Shown piece by piece: positions 34,862-46,800 of a stretch of DNA of 64,000 nt (position 1 is the stretch's first letter; each line of letters starts with the position of its first letter). This DNA is from Nicotiana tabacum (Eukaryota; Streptophyta; Magnoliopsida; Solanales; Solanaceae), in the NCBI RefSeq assembly GCF_000715075.1, contig NC_134103.1, forward strand, positions 55,482,730 to 55,546,729, written 5' to 3'. The notes under the pieces were generated by a model, which searched no databases, was not told where the DNA came from, and saw only the letters and a program-made list of their open reading frames with translations. Position numbers and translations under genes: made by a program.

Positions 34862-37760
34862 TGTAAGGCCCCGTAAACTTTCACCAAGGGATTCAAGTTT
34901 TGTGGTGCCGAGGTAGGGTGATGTGTACGGACTTTTTGTGTTGAAGAATGCACTGAGGAGTTGATGGAAATTTTGGCTGAAGAAGGCGATTATGTGGTCA
35001 TTTTCATGACCATAGAACCACTCCGCTGGCCGCGTACCTATCGTAGAGTTGAGCAAAAAAATGGTTGAATTGTGAAGGTCATTTTGCGGCCAATTCTAGG
35101 ATCGCATATCCATTTTGCGGTCCGCATTTTCCATTACAGATTTGGCATAAAGAATTTCGTTGGGTGATTCTGTGGTCCACTCTGTGGCTGCAAAAGTGGT
35201 TTGAGGACCGCAGACCGGTCCAGACCAGCCCAGTTCTTGGCATCATTTTCGCGGCCTATTTTGCGGGCTGCACATCTGTTATGCGGTCCATTCTGCGACC
35301 ATAGACCTGAATTCGAAGGGTCCATTTTTCTATTTTTATAACCCGACCCTATTTTGATAAATAGCCTTAGGGGCTCATTTTGAAGCAAATGTATGATGAT
35401 TTTAGAGAGAGGTAAGAGTATTTTAGAGAGAGAAGGAAGAAATCAGTCATTCTAATCACCCATTCTTGCACCAATCTTCAAGAATCAAGGAACCCAATCA
35501 CTAGATTATCATCTATCCGGGTAAGTCCTACTCCTAAGCTTTCATGTAAGAGGTTATGAGTTCTAGTATATTGTGGGGGTTGGAAATAGGCCATACATGT
35601 AACAATAGTTTATAGTATGGGGGGATTAATGAACCATTTTTTTTAGTTTCTTGTGGAAATTGGGTGATGGAGGAAGGGATTACCATTGTAGAGCTTTATA
35701 GTCTATTTTGCATACTAGGTGTTTGACAAAATTCCTAAGAAAGTTACACCATGTGAATCCTTCTAATTATTATCAGATTTTCGTTATCTTCCTATAGATT
35801 GTTATTGCTAGAAGTGTTTGGACGTTGTAGTAACTTAAGGAAAGCTCAAACAAGGTATGTTGATTAAACTACTCTCTTAGAATTGAATTCCATGATGTTC
35901 CCGTAAGTTTCAGGTATGGTTGGCTCAAGTTCCTTATTCCCATGTTTCGAGTTGTTCCAAATAAATTTGATTGTCCCGAGTAAGCTAGTGTCGAGAATTA
36001 TGTATTCAAAATGCGTTCCGAATGTTCCTATCACATTATGTTATCCTTTGGGATTGTGTTCAAGAATGATATGTGTATTAAAATATTATGGATTGGGTCG
36101 TGTTTCAAGTGAAAGTCCATTATGCTTAACTTGGAAAGAATACTCCATGCGTCTAAAACTCCAATTATTTATATGTGTACCTAAAGTCTTGATTTGAAAT
36201 GCCTTGTTAATACTCTATAAGGATGCTTGAAAGTGAAAGAAGTAGGTTGGAGATATAAAGTGTGGCCAACGTGCCAAGAATGAAAGTTATACTTGTGGTC
36301 AATGGTGCCTAGGAAATAAAATAATGTGAGAAAGGTTATGAACTAGACTTTGTTTCAAATATTCCAAGCTGACTTCAAAAAATAAATTTGTCTAAAAGCT
36401 TATGTACCCAAGTTATGCCCAAATGTGGCTGTTTTAACTAATGCTATACTTTGTAAGTATTTTCAATGTGTTTTGAGCTCTTATGTCTTCATGAGTTGAA
36501 ATTATGTATTGCCCTTTTTGGGGAAAAGTATTTTAAGAACAAATGATGTGTTACACGTTTATGATTTTAACTTGTGCTTCGATTGCCAATCATTTGACTC
36601 AATTTCTTGGAAAGAAATTCATTGTGTTTAAAGTCTTCATTACTAATAAACCTAAAGTTATGATTTCCAGAATATTATATTTGTTGATATTTATGATGAT
36701 GATCCATGAAAGTAAAGAAATAAAAATGTGGAATATGAAATATAGCCAACGTGCCATGGATGAAGAATCATAAGTATGGCCAAGAGAGCCAAGGAAATAA
36801 TGATGTTTTAAATTGTTGAAAGTACTAACGAAGCTATATATATTAGTTGTGAATTGGAAAGTCAACCCACACAGCATATGTGGGAAGGCGGCCTAGCCGA
36901 TCGGGTGGAGATCGGACTCCATGTTGTACACATGGTGGTACTACTCTTGGCAACACCTTTTTTGCATCACATGTCAAGCCACATTGTTCGTGGGGAGATG
37001 GACCAGCCGATCGGGCGTGATCGGACTCCGTGCTAAAAACACGGTGGTATATCGGTGCTAATGATCTCTCAACCAAAAATATATATTACTTTTGTATTTT
37101 GAAAATTATTATGTTTTAACTGGGCATTTGGATATTGTTGATTGTGGCTTGTTGTTTCTATGGTTTTCCCTTTCTTATATTAGAATTCTACTTTGAAAGA
37201 GGACATTTAGCTTTACATACTAGTACTATTCCATATGTACTAACGTCCCTTTTGACGGGAGCGCTGCATCTTCAATGGATGCAGGTGGTTCGTCAGCGGG
37301 TGGTTTTGATCCTCGTTTGCGGTTACTCTCTATTCAGCAAATTTTGGTGAGCCCTACTATGTTCCGGGCTTCATGTCATTTGACGTTGTACTTTATGTTT
37401 TGAGGTATAGCCGGGGCCTTGTCGCCGGCACTTTCATACTACTTTTCTGTTGTACTTAAAGGCTCCGTAGACAGGTTGTGGGGTGGTGTTTGATATTGGG
37501 AACTAAACTAGTAAGTGTTGGTATTTGGGCAAACATGTTGTTTGTCATATCTATAAACTTGTAATATTTTGGAAATCATAAATGAATATCCTTTAGTAAT
37601 GGAAAAGATTGTGGAACACTTGACCCTTCTTATGTCTGTCTCTTGTACTGGTTCTTATATTGTTAATGGGCAAGGTTGGGTAGAAGGCATCAAGCAGGCT
37701 TGCTTAACCGGGGTATCTCGGTTGAGCTCCGGTCGCGCTCCCCGAGGTCGGGGCATGATA
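34862..37760 (+). repeat. Solo LTR of family B (B3) inside B2 pol
   Basis: Starts TGTAAGGCCCCGTAAAC, ends GGGGCATGATA, 2899 bp, opposite in orientation to B2. Flanks are GTGTC (34857-34861) and GCATC (37761-37765), which differ by two transitions. Deleting the LTR and one flank copy puts the protease-to-RT linker of B2 back in one reading frame, which independently supports the boundaries. Contents: CpG-rich block 34980-35315, TATA-like region about 35337-35365, CGG/GTAAGTCC donor at 35521, hairpins 36919-36935, 36979-36993 and 37028-37044, and the CTGCATC/GATGCAG hairpin 37264-37284. Confidence 0.88.
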
Positions 37761-37765
37761 GCATC

Positions 37766-39665
37766 TCAACATCGGTGTCCGTAACCCGGACCAAATGGTA
37801 AATACACTCCTTGTTGATCATCCTCATGGCCTTAAGATAGGAAATAAACCAACCTTTCATCACCACATCATCCCCCTTCCATTCAATACTTTGCTCATTT
37901 GGAAATTCAAACCTAACGATTCAGGTTCGGCAATCAAGCTTAGCAAAACATGAATAAAGCTAGTCCATCCCTATTATTACATCAAAGTCAACCATCCCCA
38001 ATTCAGTGACATCGGCCATTGTGTTTCGACCACGCACCGTGATAACACAATCCCTATAAACACACACGGCACAATTGACTCACCAACTGGAGTAGATACG
38101 GAGAACGGCTCATGAAGCTGTTCCGGTTCTATCCCAAATTCCATAGCAACATAAGGAGTGACATAGGACAAAGTGGAACCGGGATCAATAAGGGCATATA
38201 CATCACGAGATTGGACAGTTTATATACCTGTGACAACATCTGGAGAAGCCTCTGAATTTTGGCGACCCCTCATAGCATAGAAATGGTTGGGTCCTCCAGA
38301 ACATTGTACACCACCCCTAGCTACACCACACCCTATGGGTGCTGGAGTGCCTCGAGCTGGAGGAGGTGTTGCGGATGTAGTTGCTACCGAACTGGCTGGT
38401 TGCGCCATACCCCTGCCCACACTCTGGCAGAACGAACGGTAATTCCTCTGAATGTGACCCCTGATACCGCACCCGTAGCATATGGGTTGGTCCATGAAGC
38501 ATGCCCCAAAATGCATCTTCCCACACCTAGGGCATGGGGGCCTCCGCTGCTACTGGATTCTCCCTCCAGGCCGACCTTGCTGGTATGATCCCATGTTGCC
38601 CTGACTGGGCCTGAAACAGCTCCACTGCTACTGACTAAGCCCTGTTGGTTGTGCACTGACCGAAGACTGAGCAAAGGACTGGGATGGTCCTGACGACCCT
38701 CCCTTGAATGTAGTCCTACCACTACCACCATTGGAAGAACCACCAACGTTGCCCGCGGACCGGGCCTTATTGCTACCCTCTCGCTCCATTCTATTCTTCA
38801 ATTTGCGGGTCTCCATGGCTTGAGCAAATGCCACCATTTTCCTATAGTTCATATCAGAATTCAAGGCAGTTGTAGCGGCCTCATTAATAACCAAAGGGCT
38901 AAGGCCCTGCACAAACCGGCGCACTCTTGCCTCCATAGCGGGCAACATGTAAATGGCATACTTGGATAGGCGTGCGAACCTCTTATGGTAGTCCCACACA
39001 CTCATGCTACCCTGCTTCAAGCTCTCAAATGCAGCGGCGCGGGCTGCCTTAGTCTCAGCAGGCAAGAAATGATCGATGAAGGCGTCAGCAAACTCACTCC
39101 ACCTTGCTGGAGGGCTCACCTCCTCACGGGACTGCTCCTATATCTCAAACCAAGAATAGGCCACCTCTTTCAGGCAGTAGGAGGCCAATTCCACTCCCTC
39201 CGTCTCAGTAGCACGCATCACTTGGAGGGTCTTATGCATCTCATCAATAAAGTCCGGGGGTCCTCCTCAGGATCAGTACCTGTGAACACCGGAGGATCCA
39301 ATTAAAGAAAGCTATTCACCCTGGAACTAGCAGAATCCCCTGGTTGACTAGAAGATGTAGGTGCAACATTTGATATCTATGCCTATGAAGCCACTATCTG
39401 AGCCAACATTTTATATGGCTCCCCTAAGATCCCCATCAGAAACACCTGGGCCGGAAGTTGGGGCTGGAGGTGGAATAGTTTCACCCTCATTAGGAGTAGG
39501 GATTGGTGCAGTCGGAGCAGGAGTAGTAGAATCATGTGATGCAGTAGCTGGGGGAATATCTTCACCCCTCGGGTGCTCACCTGCATCATTAGGTATAGAA
39601 TTAACTGCCACTCTTGTGGTGGCATTGGCTCCTTGTCCAATTCTTGCTTTCTTCCTAGGTGCCAT
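37766..39665 (-). pseudogene. Gag and protease of family B element B2, decayed
   Basis: Gag starts at the ATG at 39665 (MAPRKKARIGQG), next to a TTCTAATTTTTAG acceptor-like sequence. A Pro- and Thr-rich N-terminus (39411-39665) is followed by the capsid region (38628-39119: PPARWSEFADAFIDHFLP, LKQGSMSVWDYHKRF). A knuckle CYGCGIRGHIQRNYRS has Tyr in place of the last zinc-ligand Cys. The protease motif DPGSTLSY lies near 38170 and DFDVIIGMD near 37980. Frameshifts and stops interrupt it, including TAG where Trp (TGG) is expected in WFELWEQ near 39140. The next segment of pol continues left of the solo LTR. Confidence 0.88.
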
Positions 39666-39870
39666 ATACTAAAAATTAGAACAATGCACGAGTTAGAGGA
39701 GGAACAGTCTTACAATCAGCTCTATCGCACGATCTAGAACATCAAAGAGGAGTATTATTCCTAAATGACCAAGTAGCCTCCTAATTATAGATGTGGTTGA
39801 CAACACACCGATAAGAAGGACTCTACTAGACACGACTCCGAGAAATCCTAAGACACTTTAAAATATTAGG

Positions 39871-39881
39871 CCTTGATACCA
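39871..39881 (-). other. Primer-binding site of B2
   Basis: Minus-strand TGGTATCAAGG, a variant of the initiator-tRNA-Met complement, four bases from the LTR end at 39886. Confidence 0.75.
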
Positions 39882-39914
39882 AGCTTGTCACGCCCCAACT
39901 TCGGAGAGCGCGAC

Positions 39915-42900
39915 CGGTGCTCAACCGAGATAACCCGGTCAAGCAAGCATGCTAGATGCTTCCTACCCGACCTTACCCATGAATAGAGTGAAGATGTATT
40001 TCATTAATTAGACAATGAGAAGGTTACATGAACAATCAATATTTCATTACCGTTAGAACTTCATTTAAGATTTCCCAAAATATTACGTTTTACATTCATC
40101 GTTTAGAAGTGGAAACATGTGATACCAATAAAACATTTCTAGTTTGACTTTCCAAACACCACTATACAACCCACACTATGTCTACAGAGCCTCTAACAGA
40201 TACAAAAGAGTACTATGATAGTGCCGGCAACAAGGCCCCAGCTATACCTCAAAACATCATACATAAAGAGCAAAAGATGCAAGACCCCGATAGGAAGTGC
40301 GGCTCACTAAGTCAGCTGAGGAGAGGGTGTACCGCTATCACTAATCAATGCCGCATGTGGTGGAACCACCTGCTTCCATTAAAGATGCAGCGCCTCCGGC
40401 AAAATGGATGTTAGTACATATGGAATAGTACTAGTATGTAAGACTAAACACCTTCTCACTAGAATGAGTAACAGTAACATGAGAAAGAAACATGGAATCA
40501 ACGGGGGCCTAAAAAAATATTAAAGTGTCAAGTTAAGAGAAAGGTAAGTTTCAAGTAAATTTCAACATTTTTAAGTTGGGAGATATTTAGTACCGATACA
40601 CCACCGTGCTTTTAGCACGGACTCTGATCTCAGCCCGATCGGCTAAGTCATCTCACCCCGAGACATCCACTCACAACAATACTATGTGCGTGGCATGGCG
40701 TCCGATCTCAGCCTGATCGGCTAAGCAGTCTCACCACAATGTCGTGTGGGTCGATCACATCACATCCCGCTAACAATCATCTCATTTATCATTTAAAGGA
40801 TTTACAACTAATTTCATATTCTTTCACATGTCTTTCCATTTCATTGGCACTAGTGGCCACAATTGTAATATCATTCTCGGCACATCGGCCGTATTTCATA
40901 TTTCATACTCACCCCTATAACTTTCAAGCATCATCGCAGTTTATCAACAATAAGGGAATTTCAAATCAAGACTTTAAGTGTATATATATATGAGCAATAA
41001 GAGTCTTAATCATATTGAGTGAGGCATACGAATCTTGCAATTGAAACATGTTTTTTTAATCACAACACTTTTAATACATTGATCATACTAGATTTCATTC
41101 TCGGAGGGAATCATGATATTATGGGAACACTTGGAACATAATTTGAGTACATCTTATTTCAGCACAACACTTGTTTCAGAATAATAAAATTTATTAGGAA
41201 GGATTTGGAACATGGGAAATAAGAAATTGAGCCAATCATAATCACAACTTACGAGGACATCATGGAATTTGATTTTTACAAGAGGAGTTTAGCCATCATA
41301 CCTCCCTTGAGCTTTTCCTTAAATTATTACAACGTTCCATAAATCCTAGCGACTTCAATCTATTAGATACATGACAAATTTGAACCACAATTAGGAATAT
41401 ACTCGGGCGTTCAGCTCATTTCAGCATTTTATCGAACACTAAACCGAGTGAACCCGACCGAGCAAGCCTGTTAGATTTCATTCTACCCAAACTCATCCAT
41501 GAATAGAGATAATACATATTATCATTAATTAGACGAAAATGTGTTCATGTCTACAATACCAATTCATTTCCAATAGTTTCATCATTTTTAAAGTCTCAAA
41601 TGGACAAGTAATACGTCCACAACATAACATAGTTTGTCTTTCCCCAGCACCAATACACAACCCACATTATGTCTACGAAGCCTCTATAGATAGAAAGAGT
41701 ACAATGATAATGCCGGCAACAAGGCCCCGGCTATACCTTAAACAAGTACAAAAGATTCATGACCCCGGAATGAAGTGGGGCTCACCAAGTCAGCTGGGAA
41801 GAAGGTGCACTGCTATCACTGACCAGTATCTCCTGCTGTGGAACCATTTGCATCCATTGAAAGATGCAGCGCCCCCGGCAAAAGGGACGTTAGTACTGTC
41901 GAATAGCACTAGTATGTATAACTAAACACCCTCTCAATAGAATGACAAATAATACAAATAAGATTATCATAATATCAATGAAAGCCTTAATCAACATCAA
42001 ACCTCAATTTAGGATCAAGATAGTGTTCAAATTAATTTCCATATCTCACATTGGGAGATTTTTAGTATCGATATACCATTGTCCACAATACCATTATTCA
42101 CAATACCGGTACTACCGTACTCTTAGCACGGAGTCCGATCACGACTCGATCGGCTAGGCCATCTCATTAGAGACATCAACCACAATTTCTCTCAATATCA
42201 ATTCCATCATCTTTAACACGGAGACCGATCACGACCCGATCAGCTAGGCTATCCATTAGGGACATCAACCACAATTACCATTTCAATTACAATTTCCAGC
42301 ACAATCACCACCATGTGTGCGGCATGGTGTCCGATTACGACCCGACCGGCTAGGATGTCTTATTTGATACATCAACCTTTTTATATCAATCATCGCATTT
42401 CATAATACTTTCACATCTTTTCATTTCATTGGCACCAATGGCCATAATTATAAGGTCATTCTTGGCACGTTGGCCATATTCAGTATTTCATGCTCACCTT
42501 ATCAATTTCAAATATCATTATCATCATCAATAACAAATACAACTCAAATCAAGGTGTGTAGTACATATATGAGCAATTTAGAGTCTAAGGCACATAGAGA
42601 TATTTCACAAAATTTGGCATAATAGCTTTCATTTGAACTTGACTTAAAGTCGAAACATTACTAATGCACAACACGTATTTTAACACATCCTCAATTGTAA
42701 CATAACATGAATAAAGCATTTAGAATGCTTGTTGAATATATATCTTTCAACCCAATCTTACTCGAAATGGCCAGTCTCATATTGAATCGCTCGTGACTTA
42801 CATAATTTACATGAATATCATGGGATTCAATTCTAAGAGAAGAGTTTAGCCAACATACCTCACTTGAGCTTCCTTACACTCTAAATGTTCTGAAATTCTT

Positions 42901-42990
42901 AGCAACTTCAATCTTTTTTAGAAATATAACAAATTGAACAAAAATTAGGAAGATGATCATGGTTCTAGCTCATTTGAGCATTTTATCAAA
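39915..42990 (-). repeat. Head-to-tail duplication of about 1.53 kb within LTR B2
   Basis: 39915-41442 and 41443-42990 share, in order, ACCGAG-ACCCGGTC/ACCCGACCGAGCAAGC, CATTAATTAGAC, the GTCTAC-GCCTCTA block, CGGCAACAAGGCCC, GATGCAGCGCC, TTTCATTGGCAC, GACTTCAATCT and AGCTCATTTCAGCATTTTATC. The copies are diverged, so the duplication is old. Confidence 0.75.
40604..40756 (-). other. Three stem-loop modules with nearby CYGATC motifs in LTR B2
   Basis: CCGTGC/GCACGG (40604-40620) then ACTCTGATC; CTATG/CATGG (40682-40697) then CGTCCGATC; CCACA/TGTGG (40734-40749) then GTCGATC. Another, CACCATG/CATGGTG (42309-42329) then TCCGATT, is in the second duplication copy. Confidence 0.6.
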
Positions 42991-43425
42991 CACTAGATGT
43001 GCATTAAGGTTTCAAGGTCCTTTCATGGAGGACTCCATCATCCCACAACCCAACATTTACCATTTTTAGCTCAACAATTTTTCTACACCCTTTGATAATA
43101 CATGCATGTAAAATAACCAACCCTCTTGCCCAGAAATTATCTTGCTTATTATCCATTTCTACACAAAATTCGAAATTGAGGGTTAGGGTGTAGAATCTTA
43201 CCTCTAGGATAAAGACCTAGTGAGTTTCCCTTCTCAATCTTCCAAAACTTGGGCAAGAATTGAAGAACAATTATTGGAGAACACCTTCTCACTCTAGGGC
43301 AGCCTCTCTCACTCTAAAATGTCAGATAATAGCTCAAAAATGACCCAAACAGTGTATTTAACGAAATAGGGTCGGGTTTTAAAAACCCAAATATGGAGCT
43401 CCGGAACAGGTTCTGCGGTCGCATA

Positions 43426-46361
43426 TTGTCACGACCCAAACTAACCTATGTCGTGATGGCGCCTATTGTGGAGCTAGGCAAGCCGACTCATTTTCAAAAC
43501 ACACCGATATTTTCATTTCAAAGATAATTTAAGGGTTATTTAATATAAAACCTCCATTTAAAGAGTTCAAATTAAAGAAAAACATAAGTGCGGAAAAGAA
43601 AAAGCACGACATCGGGGTGTCACTAGTCATGAGCATATACTACAATCTGTCTAACAATATCAAGGCTAACTCAGCCCAGAAAATAGCTAAATATAACTAG
43701 AGGAAGATAAGAGGGAGAAGAGTAGGGGCTGCGATCGCAAAACAACTACCTTGCTATCTCCAAGAAAATCTGCAACCAGAACACTCAATAACCGCTACAG
43801 TGTCCAGCTACACCTGAATCTGCACACAAGGTGCAGGGAGTAACGTGAGTACGCCAACTCAGTAAGTAACAATAATAAATAAAGACTGAGCAGTAGTGAT
43901 GAGCAATAAAGTATATAACATTCATATCGGGAAATCTCAGTAAAATACCACATGCTTTTAAAAATCAGGATTTAAATCAAAACATCTCATTTAACCCAGT
44001 TCCAGTAAAAAAAAATCATTTAAAGATATTTTTCAACAGTTTTCAGAAAGAGGAAAAATGCAAAGGTAAGGAAAAATGATGAAATCATAAACAGCCCCTC
44101 GGGCAAAACATCACTCATATACAGCCCCTCGGGCAAACCTCACAGTCACTCGTGCCACTCGGGCATACCTCACAATCACTCTTGCCACTCGGGCATACCT
44201 CACAACCGCTCATGCCTCCCAGTAACTTAGCACTCGGCACTCGGCACTCGCACTCAGTAGGTACCTACGCTCACTGGGGGTGTGTACAGACTCCAGAGGG
44301 TCTCCTTCAGCCCAAGCGCTATAATCTGCACGGACAACTCACGTGCCAAAATAATAAAGTATGCTGCAGGCGGGCAGCCCCGATCCACACTCATCCTCAC
44401 AAATCAGGCCCTCGGACTCACTCAGTCATAAATATACTGCAGGCGGGCAGCCCCGATCCACACTCATCCTCACAAATCAGGCCCTCGGCCTCACTCAGTC
44501 ATGAACCTCTCAAGCCACTCGGGCATTTCAGTAAAACAGGGCATTCGGCCCAAAACATTCATATGCATCAAAATAGAGTCATACAACTGAGTTATGTGGT
44601 AAACAAGTATAAACATGACTGAGTATAGATTTTCAATCAAAAACAGTGAGATGATGGTAAGAAACAGCCCCTAAGGGTCCATTCAGCCCAATTTATAGAA
44701 AATCTTTCTAAAACATATAAGTATCAATGGTTTCAACAAAGTATGCAACTTTACAGTTGCTACGAGACAGACCAAGTCACAAATCCCCAACAGTGCACGC
44801 CCACACGCCCATCACCTAGCATGTGTGTCACTTCAAAATAGTAGAATGATACGAAATCCGGGGTTTCATACCCTCGGTACTAGATTTACAATCGTTACTT
44901 ACCTCAAAACATGAAACTTTTTACTCTGCTATGCCTTTGCCTCGCAAATCGGTCTCCGAATGCCTCGAATCTAGTCACAAATAATTCGTTTCAGTCAATA
45001 AAATTTATTGGAATTAATTCCATAAGAAAATACTAATTTTTCATAAAAATCCAAAATTTAGCTCAAAAATCACCTGTGGGGCCCACGTCTCGGAACCCAA
45101 CAAAAGTTACAAAATACGAAAGCCCATTCAACCACGAGTCTACCCATACCAATTTTACCAAAATCCGACCTCAACACAACCCTCAAATCTACAAATCTTA
45201 TTTCCAATTTTCTAAGTTTCAATCTCCGATTTACACCTCAAAATCATGTAATCTTGTCGGATTATTCGATGATAATTCAAAATTATGGAGTAGAAATGAT
45301 CACAAGGGACTTACCTCATGTTTTCCTTGAAAATATATCAAAAGTCGCCTCTCCTCGAGCTCCAATTTGTCAAAAATGGCAAATGGGACGAAGTCCCTGT
45401 TCTTTTAATTTTGCCCAGACAACCTCGGTTCTGCCTCGATCTTGGCCTTCGATCGAGGTCCTCGATCCTGGGCCTCGATCCTGGTTCTCGATCCTAGGCC
45501 TTTGATCATGTCTTCGACCCGGCCTTCGACGGTGACCCTCGACCTTGGACTCGATCATGGCTTCGATCATGGACCTCGACTCTGGGCTCGATCATGGCCC
45601 TCGACCCTGGGCTCGATCTGGGCTCGATTCTGAGAGATTTCTGGGCTCGAATCTGGCAGAAGAGATTTCCAACAGAAGAAAATTGCAGCAGCTGTTGTAG
45701 TTCAATTTTTGATCTGTTAACCATTCAAAACTCACCCGAGGCCCTCGGGACCCCAAACAAATATACCATCAAGTCCTAAAACATCATACGAACTTAGTCG
45801 AATCCTCAAATCACCTCAAACAACGCTAAAACCATGAATTACGCCCCAATTCAAGCCTAATGAACTTTGAAATTTCTAATTTCTACAAACAACTCCGGAA
45901 CCTATCAAATCACGTCCGATTGACCTCAAATTTTGCACACAAGTCCTAAATGACATAACAGAGGTATTCCAATTTTCAGAATTGGATTCCGACCCGGATA
46001 TCAAAAAGTCAACCCCCCGGTCAAACTTCTCAAAAATAAAACTTTCGGCATTTCAAGCCTAATTCCTCTACGGACTTCCAAATAATATTTCGGACACGCT
46101 CTTAAGCCCAAAATCACCATACGAGCTATTGGAATCATCAAAATTCAAATCTGAGGTCGTTTACACATAGGTCCATATCTGGTCCAGTTTTCTAACTTAA
46201 AATTTTTAATTATGAGACTAAGTATCTCATTTCACTCCGAGTTCCTTCCGGACTCGAACCAACTAACCCAATATAACATAATATAGCTGAATAACACAAA
46301 AAGAAGTAGGAATGGGGAAAACGGGGTTATAACTCTCGAAACGACCGCCCGAATCGTTACA
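43426..46361 (-). repeat. 3' LTR of element C
   Basis: Minus-strand start TGTAACGATTCGGGCGG at 46361, end GGGTCGTGACA at 43426, 2936 bp. The left flank is CATAT. The right partner LTR is at 51481-52396 plus 59893-61866. It contains a CpG-rich CCTCGATCCTGGG block (45420-45660), donor-like GTAAGT sites (plus 45309 and 44897 areas), a CTGCAC/GTGCAG hairpin (43820-43836), and two copies of a 75-bp unit with CTGC/GCAG stem-loops next to CCCCGATCC (44363-44459). Confidence 0.9.
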
Positions 46362-46800
46362 TCCTCCCTCTCTTAAACATCCGTTCGTCCTCGAACGGGT
46401 CTAGAAACATACCTGGAGTCTCGAATAGGCGTGGATATCTGCTTCGCATCTCCCACTCGGTCTCCCAGGTGGGCACCTCCACAGGCTGACCTCTCCATTG
46501 CACCTTCACTGAAGCTATATCCTTTGATCTCAACCTTCGAACCTGCCGATCTAAAATAGCCACCGGCTCCACATCATAAGTCATATCACCCTCCAACTGA
46601 ACTGTGCTGAAATCCAAAATATGGGACGAATCTCCAATATACTTCCGGAGCATGGAAACATGAAACACTGGATACACACTCGACAAGCTGGGTGGCAAGG
46701 CAAGCTTATAATCAACCTCTCCTATCCTCTGAAGCACCTCAAAAGGCCCAATGAATCGGGGGCTCAAATTGACCCTCTTCCCAAACCTCATAACACCCTT
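46357..46800 (-). pseudogene. Integrase C-terminus and chromodomain of element C
   Basis: Minus-strand frame starting inside [10 protein letters not shown] and running through [26 protein letters not shown] and [18 protein letters not shown] to [12 protein letters not shown]. The stop codon TAA (46359-46357) is made by bases 3-5 of the LTR, so the protein ends inside the LTR and its last codons are the PPT. Upstream of 46800 the expected integrase is absent in this orientation: that part is inverted. Confidence 0.88.
46362..46398 (-). other. PPT and pre-PPT hairpin of element C
   Basis: On the minus strand: CCGTTCG, loop AGGA, CGAACGG (46398-46381), then AGAGAGGGAGGA (PPT) directly before the LTR. 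The chromodomain frame runs through both. Confidence 0.8.

Larger units (their letters stand above)
39886..43425 (-). repeat. 5' LTR of B2, main part
   Basis: Minus-strand LTR end TGTCACGCCCC at 39886. The LTR runs right to 43425, where element C is inserted, and resumes at 61867-62146 (start TGTAACACCCCG). Total about 3.8 kb, longer than B3 because of an internal duplication. It contains AGAG/GTAAGATT (donor-like, plus 43195-43202) and several hairpin/CCGATC modules. Confidence 0.8.

Noticed and set aside
45370..45633. Arg/Asp-rich frames on both strands (and their homologues near 60847-61296)
   Set aside because: By-products of the CCTCGATCCTGGG repeat block inside LTR C; open in several frames at once.
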